A stretch of 64,000 nucleotides of DNA from an uncultured Alphaproteobacteria bacterium (lineage in GTDB: Bacteria; Pseudomonadota; Alphaproteobacteria; VGEJ01): positions 186,001-250,000 of the forward strand of contig CAJWJK010000001.1 in the NCBI GenBank assembly GCA_913041535.1, given 5' to 3'. The notes under the pieces were generated by a model. It worked only from the letters and a program-made list of their open reading frames with translations. It was not told the origin of the DNA and did not search any database. Numbering within the stretch: position 1 is the stretch's first letter; each line of letters starts with the position of its first letter. Below are positions 1-9,507 of the stretch, piece after piece. The translations under genes and the position numbers were made by a program.

Positions 1-1154
1 AGCAGTGCTGCCGTGATTCCAAGCATAATGGCAATCCACCAAGCCATATCGTATGTTCCTGTAGTGTCGTAGAGATAACCGCCTAACCAAACGCCTGTAA
101 ACGATCCTAGCTGGTGGCTTAGGAATACGATGCCAAAAAGTATGCCCAAGTGGCGCATTCCAAATATTTGAGCAACTAAACCACTTGTTAGAGGCACTGT
201 TCCTAACCATAGAATACCCATCACTGAAGCAAAAACCAAAGCGGAAGTAGTGCTAAGCGGCACAATCAAAAATACCGCAATTACGATTGCCCTCGCCAGA
301 TAGATAAGGGCAAGCGTATTCTTCTTGCTGTATCGGCCACCGAGGTACCCACACAACAAGGATCCAATCACATTAAATAAACCAACTAGTGATAAAGCCC
401 AAGCTCCAATGGAGGAATCGATGCCTGCGTCAACAAGAAATGCTGGGAGGTGGGCGCCGATAAACATTACTTGAAAGCCACATACATAAAAGCCAATAGT
501 TAGGTAACGATAGCCTGAATGTTGAATGGCTTCGCGAAGCGCGTGACGGATATCAAGGTTTTCGAGTTGCGGATTTACTGTCTGTTTCTGATGGTTAGAA
601 AGAGCAGCAGCCAGTGGCATCATCAGTAAAGAACAGGCACCAAGTATCAGAAGAGCTACGGACCATCCATATGTCTCAAAGAACAGTTGACCCGTCGGTA
701 CCATTGCAAATTGGCCCAACGAACCAAGTGCTGTCGTGACACCAAAGGCTAGGCTTCGATGTTTCGATTGAACCAACTTTCCAACGGCTGCCAATACCAC
801 TGTAAAGCTTGTTGCTGACAAGCCAATGCCAACGAGAAAACCTGCTCCAATGTGCATCTGTAAGGAGCTTGAACTCTCTGCCATCAAATACACGCCAAGT
901 GCGTATATCAGGCTTCCGATTATAACAACGCGTGTCGAGCCATAACGGTCAGCAAAGGCTCCGGCGATGGGTTGGCAAAGACCCCACATGAGGTTTTGTA
1001 AAGCAAGCGCAAAGGCAAATACTTCTCGGCCCCATTCCAGTTCGAGGGAGATAGGTTGCAGAAATATCCCAAATGTTTGCCGAATTCCGACAGATAGCCA
1101 GGCTATAAGGCCAGCGCAAATTACGGCTATGAGGATTCGAGAAGAGGATGACAC
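1..1154 (-). CDS. MFS transporter, 3' end beyond window
   Basis: This is a major facilitator superfamily permease read on the minus strand. About 385 codons are visible, close to a full-length ~400-residue MFS protein, and the last helix runs off the left edge. The translation is a series of hydrophobic helices, with an inter-helix segment GAFADRYGST near residue 65 that fits the MFS loop 2-3 motif (G-x3-D-R-x-G). A hydrophilic loop near the middle separates the two six-helix halves. The overall look resembles the OxlT/monocarboxylate-type group, but the substrate cannot be told. The start is GTG at 1154, with GGAG a few bases upstream; TTG at 1157 is an alternative, and an in-frame TGA lies further upstream. 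It is divergent from polA. Confidence 0.85.
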   Translation of the reverse strand, partial: MSSSSRILIAVICAGLIAWLSVGIRQTFGIFLQPISLELEWGREVFAFALALQNLMWGLCQPIAGAFADRYGSTRVVIIGSLIYALGVYLMAESSSSLQMHIGAGFLVGIGLSATSFTVVLAAVGKLVQSKHRSLAFGVTTALGSLGQFAMVPTGQLFFETYGWSVALLILGACSLLMMPLAAALSNHQKQTVNPQLENLDIRHALREAIQHSGYRYLTIGFYVCGFQVMFIGAHLPAFLVDAGIDSSIGAWALSLVGLFNVIGSLLCGYLGGRYSKKNTLALIYLARAIVIAVFLIVPLSTTSALVFASVMGILWLGTVPLTSGLVAQIFGMRHLGILFGIVFLSHQLGSFTGVWLGGYLYDTTGTYDMAWWIAIMLGITAAL

Positions 1155-1178
1155 CAACTTACTCCAAAACGATATAAT
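1148..1178 (+). promoter_or_regulatory. possible sigma70 promoter for polA
   Basis: A perfect TATAAT (1173-1178) lies on the plus strand about 100 bases before the chosen polA start. ATGACA (1148-1153) sits upstream with a 19-base spacer, which is longer than the 17-base optimum. The -35 element would overlap the 5' end of the divergent MFS gene. This is a prediction from the motif only. Confidence 0.3.
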
Positions 1179-1281
1179 TCTGTCGAGAAATTCTGTTCAA
1201 CATTGACTGCCACCACAGAGCCGTCAAGTCACCATGCTTCTTTATTGGAGCCTTCACCCAGAGTCGTGTCATACTACGGTT

Positions 1282-4059
1282 ATGTCAACTGTCAACCCAG
1301 AGTCGGTCAAAGTAGATCCGCATCAGCGGCTCTTTTTGGTTGATGGATCTGGCTATATTTTTCGGGCCTACCATGCATTGCCACCGCTGACCCGCACAGA
1401 TGGAGCACCAATTGGCGCGGTTCTAGGTTTTTGCAATATGCTTAGTAGGCTTCTAGACGATATTGAGTCGTCGGGAACAGGCAACCATGTTGCCGTAATT
1501 TTTGATAAAGGGCATCGGACATTTCGAAACGATATTTACAGTGAGTACAAGGCGAACCGAGAAGCTCCCCCCGAGGATTTAGTTCCTCAATTCTCTTTTA
1601 TTCGTGATGCTACCAGAGCCTTTAGCGTAGCCTGTATTGAGCAGGAAGGGTTTGAGGCTGATGATATAATTGCCACTTATGCCCGCGTCGCGAGCTCAAA
1701 GGGGTATGAGGTTATCATTGTTTCGTCGGACAAAGACCTAATGCAACTTGTCCGAGATGGCGTCAGCATGTTCGATCCTATCAAGTCAGTAACGATTGGG
1801 ACTGAAGAGGTTCGGGCACGCTTTGGTGTTGGTCCCGAGCGTGTGGTTGATGTGCAGGCACTGGCTGGCGATTCCACGGACAATGTTCCTGGTATTCGTG
1901 GAATTGGCGTTAAAACAGCGGCTGCCCTAATCAACGAATATGGAGACTTGGACACGCTTTTGGATCGTGCAGAGGAGATTAAACAACCTAAGCGTAGACA
2001 GCTTCTCTTGGAATACGCAAATGATGCACGCATGAGTCGAGAGCTTGTGAGACTCCGGGAGGATGTCCCTGTTGAAGAAAATTTGACCGAATGGGCTGCC
2101 ACGCCGCCTGACCCTGATGTGTTATTTCCATTTCTTAAAGCAATGGAACTCAACACACTGACAACTCGTCTTCGATCTAGATTGGAATCTCTTTCTAATA
2201 ATACCAGGCAACTGAGTTCGGAACAGGGTATAGAGAACGAATACCGTTTGGTTACAAACGCTGGTGATATATCCGAAGTTATTGTTGAAGCCCGTACTCG
2301 TGGAATAGTGGCTATGGCTGTTCAGACAGATTCAAATCAACCTAGAAATGGAAAAATACTGGGCATTGCGCTAAGAATTCCGTCAATGTCTGCAGCGTAC
2401 ATTCCGTTTTCTGAACATGCCAGAAATGGTGGTGAAACCGAGGAAAAACAGAGTGGATATATCGAACTAAATGAGGCTATGTCTATTCTCAAACCGCTAT
2501 TCGAAGATCCAGCGATTCTCAAGATTGGCCACGACGTTAAATACCAAATGCATCTTCTGAATCAGCATGGCATCAGTCTAACTCCAACTGAAGATATCAT
2601 GTTGCTTTCCTACGTGCTTGGCGCTGGCGCACATTTGCACACCCTCGAGGCGATAGGGATCCGTGAGCTCGGCAAAACACGTACTCTGTACAAAGATGTT
2701 GTTGGCAGCGGCCGTGCTCAGGTGCCCCTAGCTCAAGCGTCAATTGATAATGTTGTTCATTATCAAGGTGAGGCAGCTGACTTTATTGGTAACAGCCACG
2801 CCCCTTTGAGGGTACGGCTGGTATCTGAAAAACTCGTAAATGTGTATGAGAGTATAGAACGTCCACTAATATCTGTATTGTGTAGGATGGAGCAAGCTGG
2901 CGTGCTTGTAGATGATTCCATGTTGTCTGAGCTATCTAGGACCTTTGGGGATCGAATCATAGCACTGGAGCGAGAGATATATGGCCTTGCTGGACACGAT
3001 TTCAATATTGGCTCCCCTAGGCAACTTGGAGAGGTGCTGTTCGGTGAAATGGGTCTGGCTGGTGGACGGAAGACAAAAACAGGCGCGTACGGGACTGGGG
3101 CAGATGTGCTCGAGAATTTGGCATCGGAGGGTCATGAGTTACCAGGGCGTGTCCTCAGTTGGCGGCAGATGACCAAACTCAAGAGTACTTATACTGATGC
3201 ATTACAGAAAGAAATAAATCCAGAAACGGGTCGGGTTCATACAACGTATGCTATGACTGGTGCAGCTACGGGGCGTTTATCATCTAATGATCCCAATCTT
3301 CAGAACATACCTGTACGCACTCAAGACGGTCGTAAGATTCGGCGCGCGTTTATTGCCAGTCCCGGGCGAGCGTTGCTTTCGGCTGATTATTCACAGATCG
3401 AACTGCGATTGCTCGCTCATATTGCTAGTATTGAACCATTACGCGAGGCTTTCGAGCAAAATGCAGATATTCATGCAATTACTGCCAGCCAAGTATTCGG
3501 ATTGCCTATTGAGGATGTGGAGCTGGCAATGCGGCGTAGGGCAAAGGCAATAAACTTTGGAATTATTTATGGAATTAGTCCGTTTGGTCTAGCGCGCCAG
3601 CTTGATATAGAGCGCGCAAAGGCCCACGAATACATAGAAGCTTATTTTGAACGATACCCAGGAATTCGCGAGTACATGGAGCAAACACGGGCTATTTGCC
3701 GTCAAAATGGTTATGTGGAAACTCTTTATGGACGGAGGTGTCATTTACCTGGAATTCACGAAAAGATTCATGCTCGTCGGAGTTTTGCAGAACGTGCTGC
3801 TATTAATGCGCCGATACAAGGTTCGGCTGCTGACATCATAAAAATGGCGATGATTAGAGTAGATGCAGAGCTTGACAAGAGTAAACTTGATGCAGAGATG
3901 CTGCTATCTGTACACGATGAGTTGATTTTTGAGGTGGCTGAGACCCAAGTTGATGATCTAGCTGTGTTAGTAAAGCAGGTGATGGAGAATGTGGCGTATT
4001 TAAGCGTACCCCTTGTGGTAGACACAGGTAGCGGTGGAAGCTGGGACGAAGCACATTAG
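1282..4059 (+). CDS. polA: DNA polymerase I, proofreading site degenerate
   Basis: Family A DNA polymerase for repair and Okazaki fragment processing, 925 residues from ATG 1282. An in-frame ATG at 1234 would add 16 residues unlike the family N-terminus. The 5'-nuclease domain (about residues 10-300) is intact, with FLVDGSGYIFRAYHALPP, FEADDIIATY, SSDKDLMQLV and GDSTDNVPGI. The polymerase domain carries motif A (DYSQIELR), motif B (RRRAKAINFGIIYG) and motif C (SVHDELIFEV, Asp near 879). The central 3'-5' exonuclease domain keeps its fold-level similarity to E. coli Pol I but lacks all four catalytic acids: positions matching D355, E357, D424 and D501 are A346, Q348, Q422 and A498. Proofreading is therefore predicted absent. 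The gene is monocistronic and convergent with pncB. Confidence 0.97.
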   Translation: MSTVNPESVKVDPHQRLFLVDGSGYIFRAYHALPPLTRTDGAPIGAVLGFCNMLSRLLDDIESSGTGNHVAVIFDKGHRTFRNDIYSEYKANREAPPEDLVPQFSFIRDATRAFSVACIEQEGFEADDIIATYARVASSKGYEVIIVSSDKDLMQLVRDGVSMFDPIKSVTIGTEEVRARFGVGPERVVDVQALAGDSTDNVPGIRGIGVKTAAALINEYGDLDTLLDRAEEIKQPKRRQLLLEYANDARMSRELVRLREDVPVEENLTEWAATPPDPDVLFPFLKAMELNTLTTRLRSRLESLSNNTRQLSSEQGIENEYRLVTNAGDISEVIVEARTRGIVAMAVQTDSNQPRNGKILGIALRIPSMSAAYIPFSEHARNGGETEEKQSGYIELNEAMSILKPLFEDPAILKIGHDVKYQMHLLNQHGISLTPTEDIMLLSYVLGAGAHLHTLEAIGIRELGKTRTLYKDVVGSGRAQVPLAQASIDNVVHYQGEAADFIGNSHAPLRVRLVSEKLVNVYESIERPLISVLCRMEQAGVLVDDSMLSELSRTFGDRIIALEREIYGLAGHDFNIGSPRQLGEVLFGEMGLAGGRKTKTGAYGTGADVLENLASEGHELPGRVLSWRQMTKLKSTYTDALQKEINPETGRVHTTYAMTGAATGRLSSNDPNLQNIPVRTQDGRKIRRAFIASPGRALLSADYSQIELRLLAHIASIEPLREAFEQNADIHAITASQVFGLPIEDVELAMRRRAKAINFGIIYGISPFGLARQLDIERAKAHEYIEAYFERYPGIREYMEQTRAICRQNGYVETLYGRRCHLPGIHEKIHARRSFAERAAINAPIQGSAADIIKMAMIRVDAELDKSKLDAEMLLSVHDELIFEVAETQVDDLAVLVKQVMENVAYLSVPLVVDTGSGGSWDEAH

Positions 4060-4111
4060 AGCCTTAACGTCTTGGTACCGATCGAGGCAGGCGATATACA
4101 TCGGGTACGCG

Positions 4112-5287
4112 TTAAATTGGGTTTTTGGATTTACGTATTAAGAACTCACGGCCACGTTTTACCATGGACTTTCCGTCGTATTCTACCACGTCTGCTGTCG
4201 CGTAGGTCTCATCCCATTTTTGTGGCAGGAATGATCCTGTTCCTACAACATCGATCGGGGCATTAGCGCTTGCCATGACTTTACATTTTTCTGGATCAAA
4301 GCCAGATGAGACGACAATTCGAACTTTGTTGAAGCCTTCTTTATCCAGAGAATCTCGTAGGTGGTATATGGCTGCGGCGGTGACTCCTGTCCCTACCAGC
4401 CAGCGAAGTTCATTTTCTGTACGATATTGGCGTACCGCATCGGGAGCGAAGTTATCCAGAACTGCGTATGATTTTTCAGTATCTAACCCCTCCACGAAGC
4501 GGCCGCCGTGGGTGTCTATACGGACCGCGAGGTTTCCGTTTTTGGCAAGTTCACGGAAGCGCCTACATACCGCAAGTGAATCGGTAATTTCATGCCCGAA
4601 ATAATCAACCAGTACAGTCATGTGTGAGTCTGGAAATGTGTTATGGAACACTTCGGCAGCTCGGAGGGTTGATCCACAGTACCCTATAAGAGCATGAGGC
4701 ATTGTGCCCATGCCTTTATCGTTACCGAAATAATGAGCTGTAGCATCGGTAGCATTTCCTATAAAGCCAACAGCACCACAATCACGTTTAGCTGCTTGAG
4801 ATCCAACGCTTGCGGCGTAGGCCATCAATTCTGCCATTTCCATTCCGGCACAATGGCGGGCATCCATGGCCAGAAACTCAACAGTTGGCAGGTTACAGCA
4901 CATGGAATAGGCGTTATAAGCTGCAACACATGCCGGACCAAGTTTTTGTAGATAGATAGTTTCAAGGTCAACCAGATGTTGGAGCGATCCTGAGAGATAA
5001 AGGAGAGGTTCTCCGCCTCCCACGTGCTCACCCTCTTTATAAAGGAGCTCAATTTTGAAAGTCGTTTTGCGCTCTCTTGAGATAACTTTTATCCATTGCA
5101 CCATGAGTCTCGGGGTAAAAATAATGGGTCGTCTCATGAAAACCGCATACGTAACGTCCACATCCCCATGTCGTGCCACGGCAGTTCGGGTTTGAGAAAA
5201 ATATTTGTCAGTGTATAGCGGGATATTTGAAGTGTTCATTCTGATCCACATCTTGTGGGCCGGCATGACTTTGCCGTGAGAATTCAT
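4112..5287 (-). CDS. pncB: nicotinate phosphoribosyltransferase family protein
   Basis: Likely nicotinate phosphoribosyltransferase, making nicotinate mononucleotide from nicotinate and PRPP in NAD salvage. At 391 residues it matches the short archaeal/alphaproteobacterial NAPRTase group rather than long E. coli PncB. Visible features are PLYTDKYF near the N-terminus, the barrel segments [10 protein letters not shown] and [12 protein letters not shown], the nucleotide/phosphate-binding strands IDTHGGRF and VSSGFDP, and a late GTGSFLPQ loop. ATG 5287 overlaps the stop of the DAHP synthase gene as ATGA, so translation is probably coupled. An in-frame ATG at 5239 ([14 protein letters not shown]) is a possible alternative start. 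Family assignment is firm; exact substrate (nicotinate versus another pyridine base) is inferred. Confidence 0.85.
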   Translation of the reverse strand: MNSHGKVMPAHKMWIRMNTSNIPLYTDKYFSQTRTAVARHGDVDVTYAVFMRRPIIFTPRLMVQWIKVISRERKTTFKIELLYKEGEHVGGGEPLLYLSGSLQHLVDLETIYLQKLGPACVAAYNAYSMCCNLPTVEFLAMDARHCAGMEMAELMAYAASVGSQAAKRDCGAVGFIGNATDATAHYFGNDKGMGTMPHALIGYCGSTLRAAEVFHNTFPDSHMTVLVDYFGHEITDSLAVCRRFRELAKNGNLAVRIDTHGGRFVEGLDTEKSYAVLDNFAPDAVRQYRTENELRWLVGTGVTAAAIYHLRDSLDKEGFNKVRIVVSSGFDPEKCKVMASANAPIDVVGTGSFLPQKWDETYATADVVEYDGKSMVKRGREFLIRKSKNPI

Positions 5288-6678
5288 GACGCCTTGGCAA
5301 CTCCTAGTCCGAGGCCATGCCGACTGCGTCTAAGCGAATCCGAAATGAGGAAAGCTACCTCGAGACTTTGGGAAGCATTAAGTCGTGGGTCGCAGTGCGT
5401 GTGATAACGATCTGAGAGCGCCTGCTCTGTTATTTCTTGTGCTCCACCGAGACATTCGGTGACTTCTTGGCCGGTCAGTTCGAAGTGAACACCTCCAGCA
5501 ACCGTACCCTCACTCTCGTGTGCGGAGAAAAATCCGCCAATTTCGGCCAGAATACTATCAAACGGCCGCGTCTTGTAGCCATTGGATGATTTAATTGTAT
5601 TGCCGTGCATTGGGTCACACGACCAGACCACTGCACGACCCTCGCGCTCTATGGCGCGCAATAATGGTGGAAGTTTATCGGAGACCTGATCCGAACCCAT
5701 ACGTGTAATAATGGTCATTCGTCCCGGTTCGTTATTCGGGTTAAGAATATCTAAAAGGCGTAAAAGTGTATCTGGTGAGAGGCTGGGGCCTGCTTTTAAC
5801 CCAAGTGGGTTGGCAATCCCTCGAAGAAATTCAATGTGGGCTGAATCTAAATCACGAGTGCGGTCACCCACCCATAGCATGTGTGCAGAGGTGTCGTAAT
5901 AGTTGCCTGATGTACTATCCACACGAGTCATCGCTTGTTCGTATGGCAATAGAAGTGCTTCATGCGACGTATAGAAGTCTGTCTGACTAAGCTCCGGTAC
6001 TGAATTTTCTCCAAAACCAATGGCAGCTAGAAATGCCAGTGCTTCTGTTATCCTATCTGCAAGTGCTTGGTAGCGCTCACCAAGAGGACTGCCAGCAACG
6101 AAACCCATATTCCAGCCCTGTACTCTATGGAGATCCGCATAGCCACCCTGTGTAAACGCGCGAAGTAGGTTTAGTGTAGCAGCAGCTTGGCTATATGCCT
6201 GCAGTATGCGGTTGGGGTCAGGCTTTCGGGTATCGGACGTAAATTCCATGCCATTAATGATATCACCTCGATAGCTCGGCAGTTCTGTGCCATTACGGAC
6301 TTCAACTGGCTCAGATCGGGGCTTAGCAAACTGGCCGGCCATTCGCCCAACCTTAATTATTGGGCAAGAAGATGCGTAAGTCATTACTACAGCCATCTGC
6401 AGAATAACGCGCAATGTGTCACGGATATTATTAGGGTGAAATTCGGCAAAGCTTTCCGCGCAATCTCCACCTTGAAGGAGAAAAGCACGTCCCACTGTTG
6501 CTTCCGCTAGTTGCCGTTTTAGGTTGCGAGCTTCCCCGGCAAAGACGAGCGGTGGGAATTCGCGCAGGCGTTTCTCGATATCAGATAGAGACTTCAAGTC
6601 GTCGTAGACTGGTTGTTGCTTTGCCGGTTTGTTGCGCCAGCTTTCGGGCATCCAGCCTTGAGCAGAACGATTAGTCAT
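5284..6678 (-). CDS. aroG: class II 3-deoxy-7-phosphoheptulonate synthase
   Basis: DAHP synthase of the class II (plant/Mycobacterium) type. It condenses phosphoenolpyruvate with erythrose 4-phosphate in the first step of the shikimate pathway. The 464-residue protein starts with the family hallmark W-x-P-ESWR-x-K-PA and contains [11 protein letters not shown] (metal-ligand Cys), [14 protein letters not shown], the [13 protein letters not shown] segment, [30 protein letters not shown] and [10 protein letters not shown] (metal-ligand His). The late acidic metal ligands lie in the [15 protein letters not shown] and THCDPRLN regions. ATG 6678 has a strong GGAGGT ribosome site 6 bases upstream. 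The gene overlaps pncB by 4 bases downstream. No tryptophan-leader-like peptide or attenuator is visible upstream. Confidence 0.96.
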   Translation of the reverse strand: MTNRSAQGWMPESWRNKPAKQQPVYDDLKSLSDIEKRLREFPPLVFAGEARNLKRQLAEATVGRAFLLQGGDCAESFAEFHPNNIRDTLRVILQMAVVMTYASSCPIIKVGRMAGQFAKPRSEPVEVRNGTELPSYRGDIINGMEFTSDTRKPDPNRILQAYSQAAATLNLLRAFTQGGYADLHRVQGWNMGFVAGSPLGERYQALADRITEALAFLAAIGFGENSVPELSQTDFYTSHEALLLPYEQAMTRVDSTSGNYYDTSAHMLWVGDRTRDLDSAHIEFLRGIANPLGLKAGPSLSPDTLLRLLDILNPNNEPGRMTIITRMGSDQVSDKLPPLLRAIEREGRAVVWSCDPMHGNTIKSSNGYKTRPFDSILAEIGGFFSAHESEGTVAGGVHFELTGQEVTECLGGAQEITEQALSDRYHTHCDPRLNASQSLEVAFLISDSLRRSRHGLGLGVAKAS

Positions 6679-7096
6679 GACTACCTCCAGGGTCGCCGAA
6701 CCTGTGCGATACCTCTGCCTATACGCTGAGATTGGGCAGGTTTCCAGCGAAAAGCACTGTGACCAAAAATATTAGATAGCAAAATATACCCTAGAATACT
6801 GTGTGTAACGGAACGCAGGCATTGCGTTAAACTATTAAACTCAACGTGATGACCCTATGTTGAATTAGCATTTCAATAGCATTTATGCGTGGTTATCCCC
6901 AAAAAAATTGATTGATGCAATACCTAAGTATTACATCATAAGTTGGCATGGAGTGAGATCACAGTCGTGACTTTTTATATTTCAGGGGCCTTTGCCGGTG
7001 GGCCTTACGAAGTTGCAGGTTTGCTTCGCTAAAGATGCTGCTTGATAATCGGGTGATACGGTTTGAGTTAATTGAATGGTCCAGGAAATTATTAAC
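6679..7096. other. 418-base divergent intergenic region
   Basis: AT-rich region between aroG (leftward) and the methyltransferase-like gene (rightward), holding both promoters. I see no RNA gene, no recognisable riboswitch and no convincing open frame. The main structure is an inverted repeat at 6913-6938, listed separately. A TATATT at about 6786-6791 on the minus strand could be an aroG -10 element, but no well-spaced -35 accompanies it. Confidence 0.6.
6913..6938. promoter_or_regulatory. 26-base inverted repeat, operator-like
   Basis: TGATG-c-AATAC-ctaa-GTATT-a-CATCA forms two arms matching at 11 of 13 base pairs around its centre. It lies between divergent aroG and the methyltransferase-like gene, where a dimeric regulator could bind. 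It is not followed by a T run, so it does not look like a terminator. Which regulator might bind is unknown. Confidence 0.35.
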
Positions 7097-8251
7097 ATGA
7101 CACGCGTTAAAGATCAGAATGACGGTTTAGCTGGCAACGCAGAGCATTTCAGGTTTTTTGATAATCGTGAAAAATACTTACTCTTTGTGACGACGTGTAG
7201 CGAGAAATGGGTAGTTGCTGAGCAGGTTGGCCGTGAACTTGCCCAACTTAACCCAACGCCTCCTACTCTTAGAATATTCGATGCAGGCATGGGGGATGCG
7301 ACCGTTTTGACTCGTGTTCTCAGGCATGCTCATAGCTTGTTTCCAAACGTTCCATTGTTTGTCGTTGGAAAGGAAATAAGTCTTGAGGATGTGAGGCTTA
7401 GTCTTGAAAAGGTTTCTGATCGCCTATGTGAACATCCCCAAACGGTTCTTGTGCTCACAAATTTGTACTATTCAGAGGCACCATGGCTGGCTGTAAACCC
7501 GGGAAAAGATGTTGAAGTAAATTGGCACGATGTTCCCCTTCGTGGCGATAGCGCTCACGAGTTTGATGCTCAGATTCGTGATTTACAGTCCATGCTCGTG
7601 GATGGTTGGCAGGTCACGTCGAGTGCACGTACAGGGAACCCCCTTTATGTGCGACCGTCGGTATTAGTACTTTATCGAGAGGATCAGCGGTTTCAACTTG
7701 ATCGCATAATCCCTAAACCGGGTCGCCAACACTCAGGCTATGATCTGGTAATTGCTTCACAGCCATTTCGTGCTCGACTGGATGCTGAGAGCAAGGTCGG
7801 AAACGTTTTGGCTCCGTTAGCACGTGCGATTGCGCCAGGCGGCCGAATGTTGACAATCCAATCATATGGAAATGATCCCGGTTTAGAGATTGTACGCGAG
7901 ATTTGGCCCAACGAATCGCCGTTTCAGACTGATCGTAATCAATTGATTGATGCTATGAAGGTAGCTTTAGGCACGGATAGTTCTGACCTTTGTTTTCACG
8001 AGTATTCAGATGAGCGCGCAATTTTCCGTTACAGTCTGCATATGCTTCCGTCGGAGCTAAGCAGTATAGGTACGTCTACACTTTTAGCAGCCTGGAATGC
8101 AGCTGCATACGTGGCACAGATAGAAGATAGGCAAATGACAGAAGCAATGGCTAGTGGCGCATATCTTGAGGCCACTCGTGGTGTGCTGCGAAAACATAAC
8201 GGTCTGTGGTTTAACGATGAATGCTTCGCTGTAAGTCGGAATCACAGCTAG
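7097..8251 (+). CDS. SAM-dependent methyltransferase-like protein
   Basis: Unnamed protein of about 384 residues with a class I S-adenosylmethionine methyltransferase fold. The sequence LRIFDAGMGDATVL near residue 60 matches SAM-binding motif I, followed by a strand ending VVGKEIS in the place of the acidic post-I region. YDLVIASQPFRA near residue 217 and LARAIAPGGRMLTIQS resemble the motif IV-to-VI half of the fold. The N-terminal segment FFDNREKYLLFVTTCSEKW is reminiscent of histidine N-methyltransferase-type proteins. The substrate is not evident. The start is ambiguous: ATG 7097 has AGGA about 10 bases upstream, whereas ATG 7076 has only weak pairing. The gene is convergent with the MetF-family gene, 16 bases apart. 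Confidence 0.7.
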   Translation: MTRVKDQNDGLAGNAEHFRFFDNREKYLLFVTTCSEKWVVAEQVGRELAQLNPTPPTLRIFDAGMGDATVLTRVLRHAHSLFPNVPLFVVGKEISLEDVRLSLEKVSDRLCEHPQTVLVLTNLYYSEAPWLAVNPGKDVEVNWHDVPLRGDSAHEFDAQIRDLQSMLVDGWQVTSSARTGNPLYVRPSVLVLYREDQRFQLDRIIPKPGRQHSGYDLVIASQPFRARLDAESKVGNVLAPLARAIAPGGRMLTIQSYGNDPGLEIVREIWPNESPFQTDRNQLIDAMKVALGTDSSDLCFHEYSDERAIFRYSLHMLPSELSSIGTSTLLAAWNAAAYVAQIEDRQMTEAMASGAYLEATRGVLRKHNGLWFNDECFAVSRNHS

Positions 8252-8267
8252 TTTTGGCAAAGAGTAA

Positions 8268-9197
8268 TTATCGAACCCCAGACTCTCTGATAACATCTGG
8301 GATAGCATCCGAGTTAAGAGGTGCCATTAAGTGAACCCCGGATACTTCCTTAATCGCTGCTAGCGAAGCGATGAGTTCTGCGCAAATGCGTTTGCCCTCC
8401 TCTCGCTCGTCTATTGCTTGCTCTAATCGATCTATTAGTGCGTCCGGGATGATTGTGCCAAAGAGGTTCTCTTTCATCCAAAGTGCCGATTTTGCTGAGG
8501 CAATGGGCCCAATGCCTATTAGGATATGGAGTCGTTCAGTCACGCCTGCCTCTGTGAGGCGTTCTACATATCTTTTGACCACCGAAACATCAAAACAGAA
8601 TTGGGTTTGGACAAAGTCCACGCCGGCCTCCACTTTGCCCATTAAGGCAGTGGGTTGCCAATCAGGAGGTGGATCAATGGGGGCATCTGCAGCACCAATA
8701 AACAGCTTAGGAGGTGCATCAATAGAACGACCCGAAGGTAGTTGCGACTGATCCCGCATGGTAACGGCACAAGCCACTAATTCGCTACTCTTTAGGTCAA
8801 AAACTGGCTTGGCATCGGGTTGGTCTCCAGCTTCAGGGCTGTCTCCAGTTAAGCAGAGTACATTATGAATACCTAGAGCGGCAGCGCCCAATAAGTTGCT
8901 CTGCAGAGCAATTCTGTTGTAATCGCGGGTATTGATTTGCAATACTGGCTCGATCCCATCACGTGAGAGTATTGCAGCCGCTGCTAGACTTGACATGTGG
9001 GTTCGCGCGCTCGCCCCGTCGGTAACATTTACGGCATCGACGAGGCCATGGAGAGGCTGAGCTTTGCGACGAAGCTTATCTGGGTCGGATGTTAGCGGTG
9101 GGGTTACCTCAGCAGTTATTGCAAAACGGCCATCTCGCAAACTGCGTTCTAGCTTGCCGTTGGAATAGGCTGAACTGCTTACGGAAGGTGTAGGCAT
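8268..9197 (-). CDS. metF: methylenetetrahydrofolate reductase family protein
   Basis: Flavoprotein of the MTHFR family, expected to interconvert 5,10-methylene- and 5-methyl-tetrahydrofolate in one-carbon metabolism. At 309 residues the length fits the family. Visible motifs are ITAEVTPP near residue 28 (the catalytic Glu strand), VNVTDGASARTHMSS, the folate/flavin segment LQINTRDYNRIALQSNLLGAAALGI, VLCLTGD, GVDFVQTQFCFD and LIGIGPIASAK. It diverges from E. coli MetF and resembles the MTHFR relatives that occur in several copies in alphaproteobacteria, so whether it is the biosynthetic MetF is uncertain. ATG 9197 is preceded by AAAGGA about 9 bases upstream. It is transcribed alone, divergent from mlaA. 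Confidence 0.85.
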   Translation of the reverse strand: MPTPSVSSSAYSNGKLERSLRDGRFAITAEVTPPLTSDPDKLRRKAQPLHGLVDAVNVTDGASARTHMSSLAAAAILSRDGIEPVLQINTRDYNRIALQSNLLGAAALGIHNVLCLTGDSPEAGDQPDAKPVFDLKSSELVACAVTMRDQSQLPSGRSIDAPPKLFIGAADAPIDPPPDWQPTALMGKVEAGVDFVQTQFCFDVSVVKRYVERLTEAGVTERLHILIGIGPIASAKSALWMKENLFGTIIPDALIDRLEQAIDEREEGKRICAELIASLAAIKEVSGVHLMAPLNSDAIPDVIRESGVR

Positions 9198-9507
9198 TAA
9201 TAGATTCCTTTTGTAAAAGACAATGGTGCACGACTGTTATCAATAGAACACAACCTAATGAGTGTAGCTAGTAGAGGCTTGACCTAAGTTGATAAATGTT
9301 ATGGAGCGGTATTTTAGCAACAATGATGGTTGTCCTTCCATATTATGGCAGCTGCATCTAGCTTCAGACAAACGGTTGTGGTAGTGAGGTATCGCAGTCT
9401 TGTGTATTGGTCGGCGACTAGGGTTCTTGCGTCGAACAGCGGGTTGCGCCATTCTGTGCTTAAGTTTTTGTTGGGTATACTTTGCTAGCTTACGCTGGGC
9501 TTTTGTC
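9198..9507. other. 310-base divergent intergenic region
   Basis: This region separates metF (leftward) from mlaA (rightward) and should hold both promoters. An open frame continues upstream of the mlaA start to 9400, but its translation does not look like protein and would bury the mlaA signal peptide. TTGACC at 9279-9284 could be a -35 element for mlaA, but the TATGGA after it has only a 15-base spacer. I see no riboswitch-like or RNA-gene structure. Confidence 0.5.

Noticed and set aside
967-1206. Open frame on the plus strand inside the MFS gene region
   Set aside because: It lies antisense to a reading frame that is clearly a multi-helix transporter, and its translation has no family features.
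1677-2156. Long minus-strand frames inside polA and elsewhere (for example 14760-15191, 41164-41412)
   Set aside because: They are antisense shadows of well-supported genes, Ser/Arg-rich, with no domain signals.
4075-4108. Imperfect hairpin between the ends of polA and pncB (GTACCGAT against ATCGGGTAC)
   Set aside because: The stem needs a bulge, the loop is long, and no T run follows on either strand, so I do not call a terminator.
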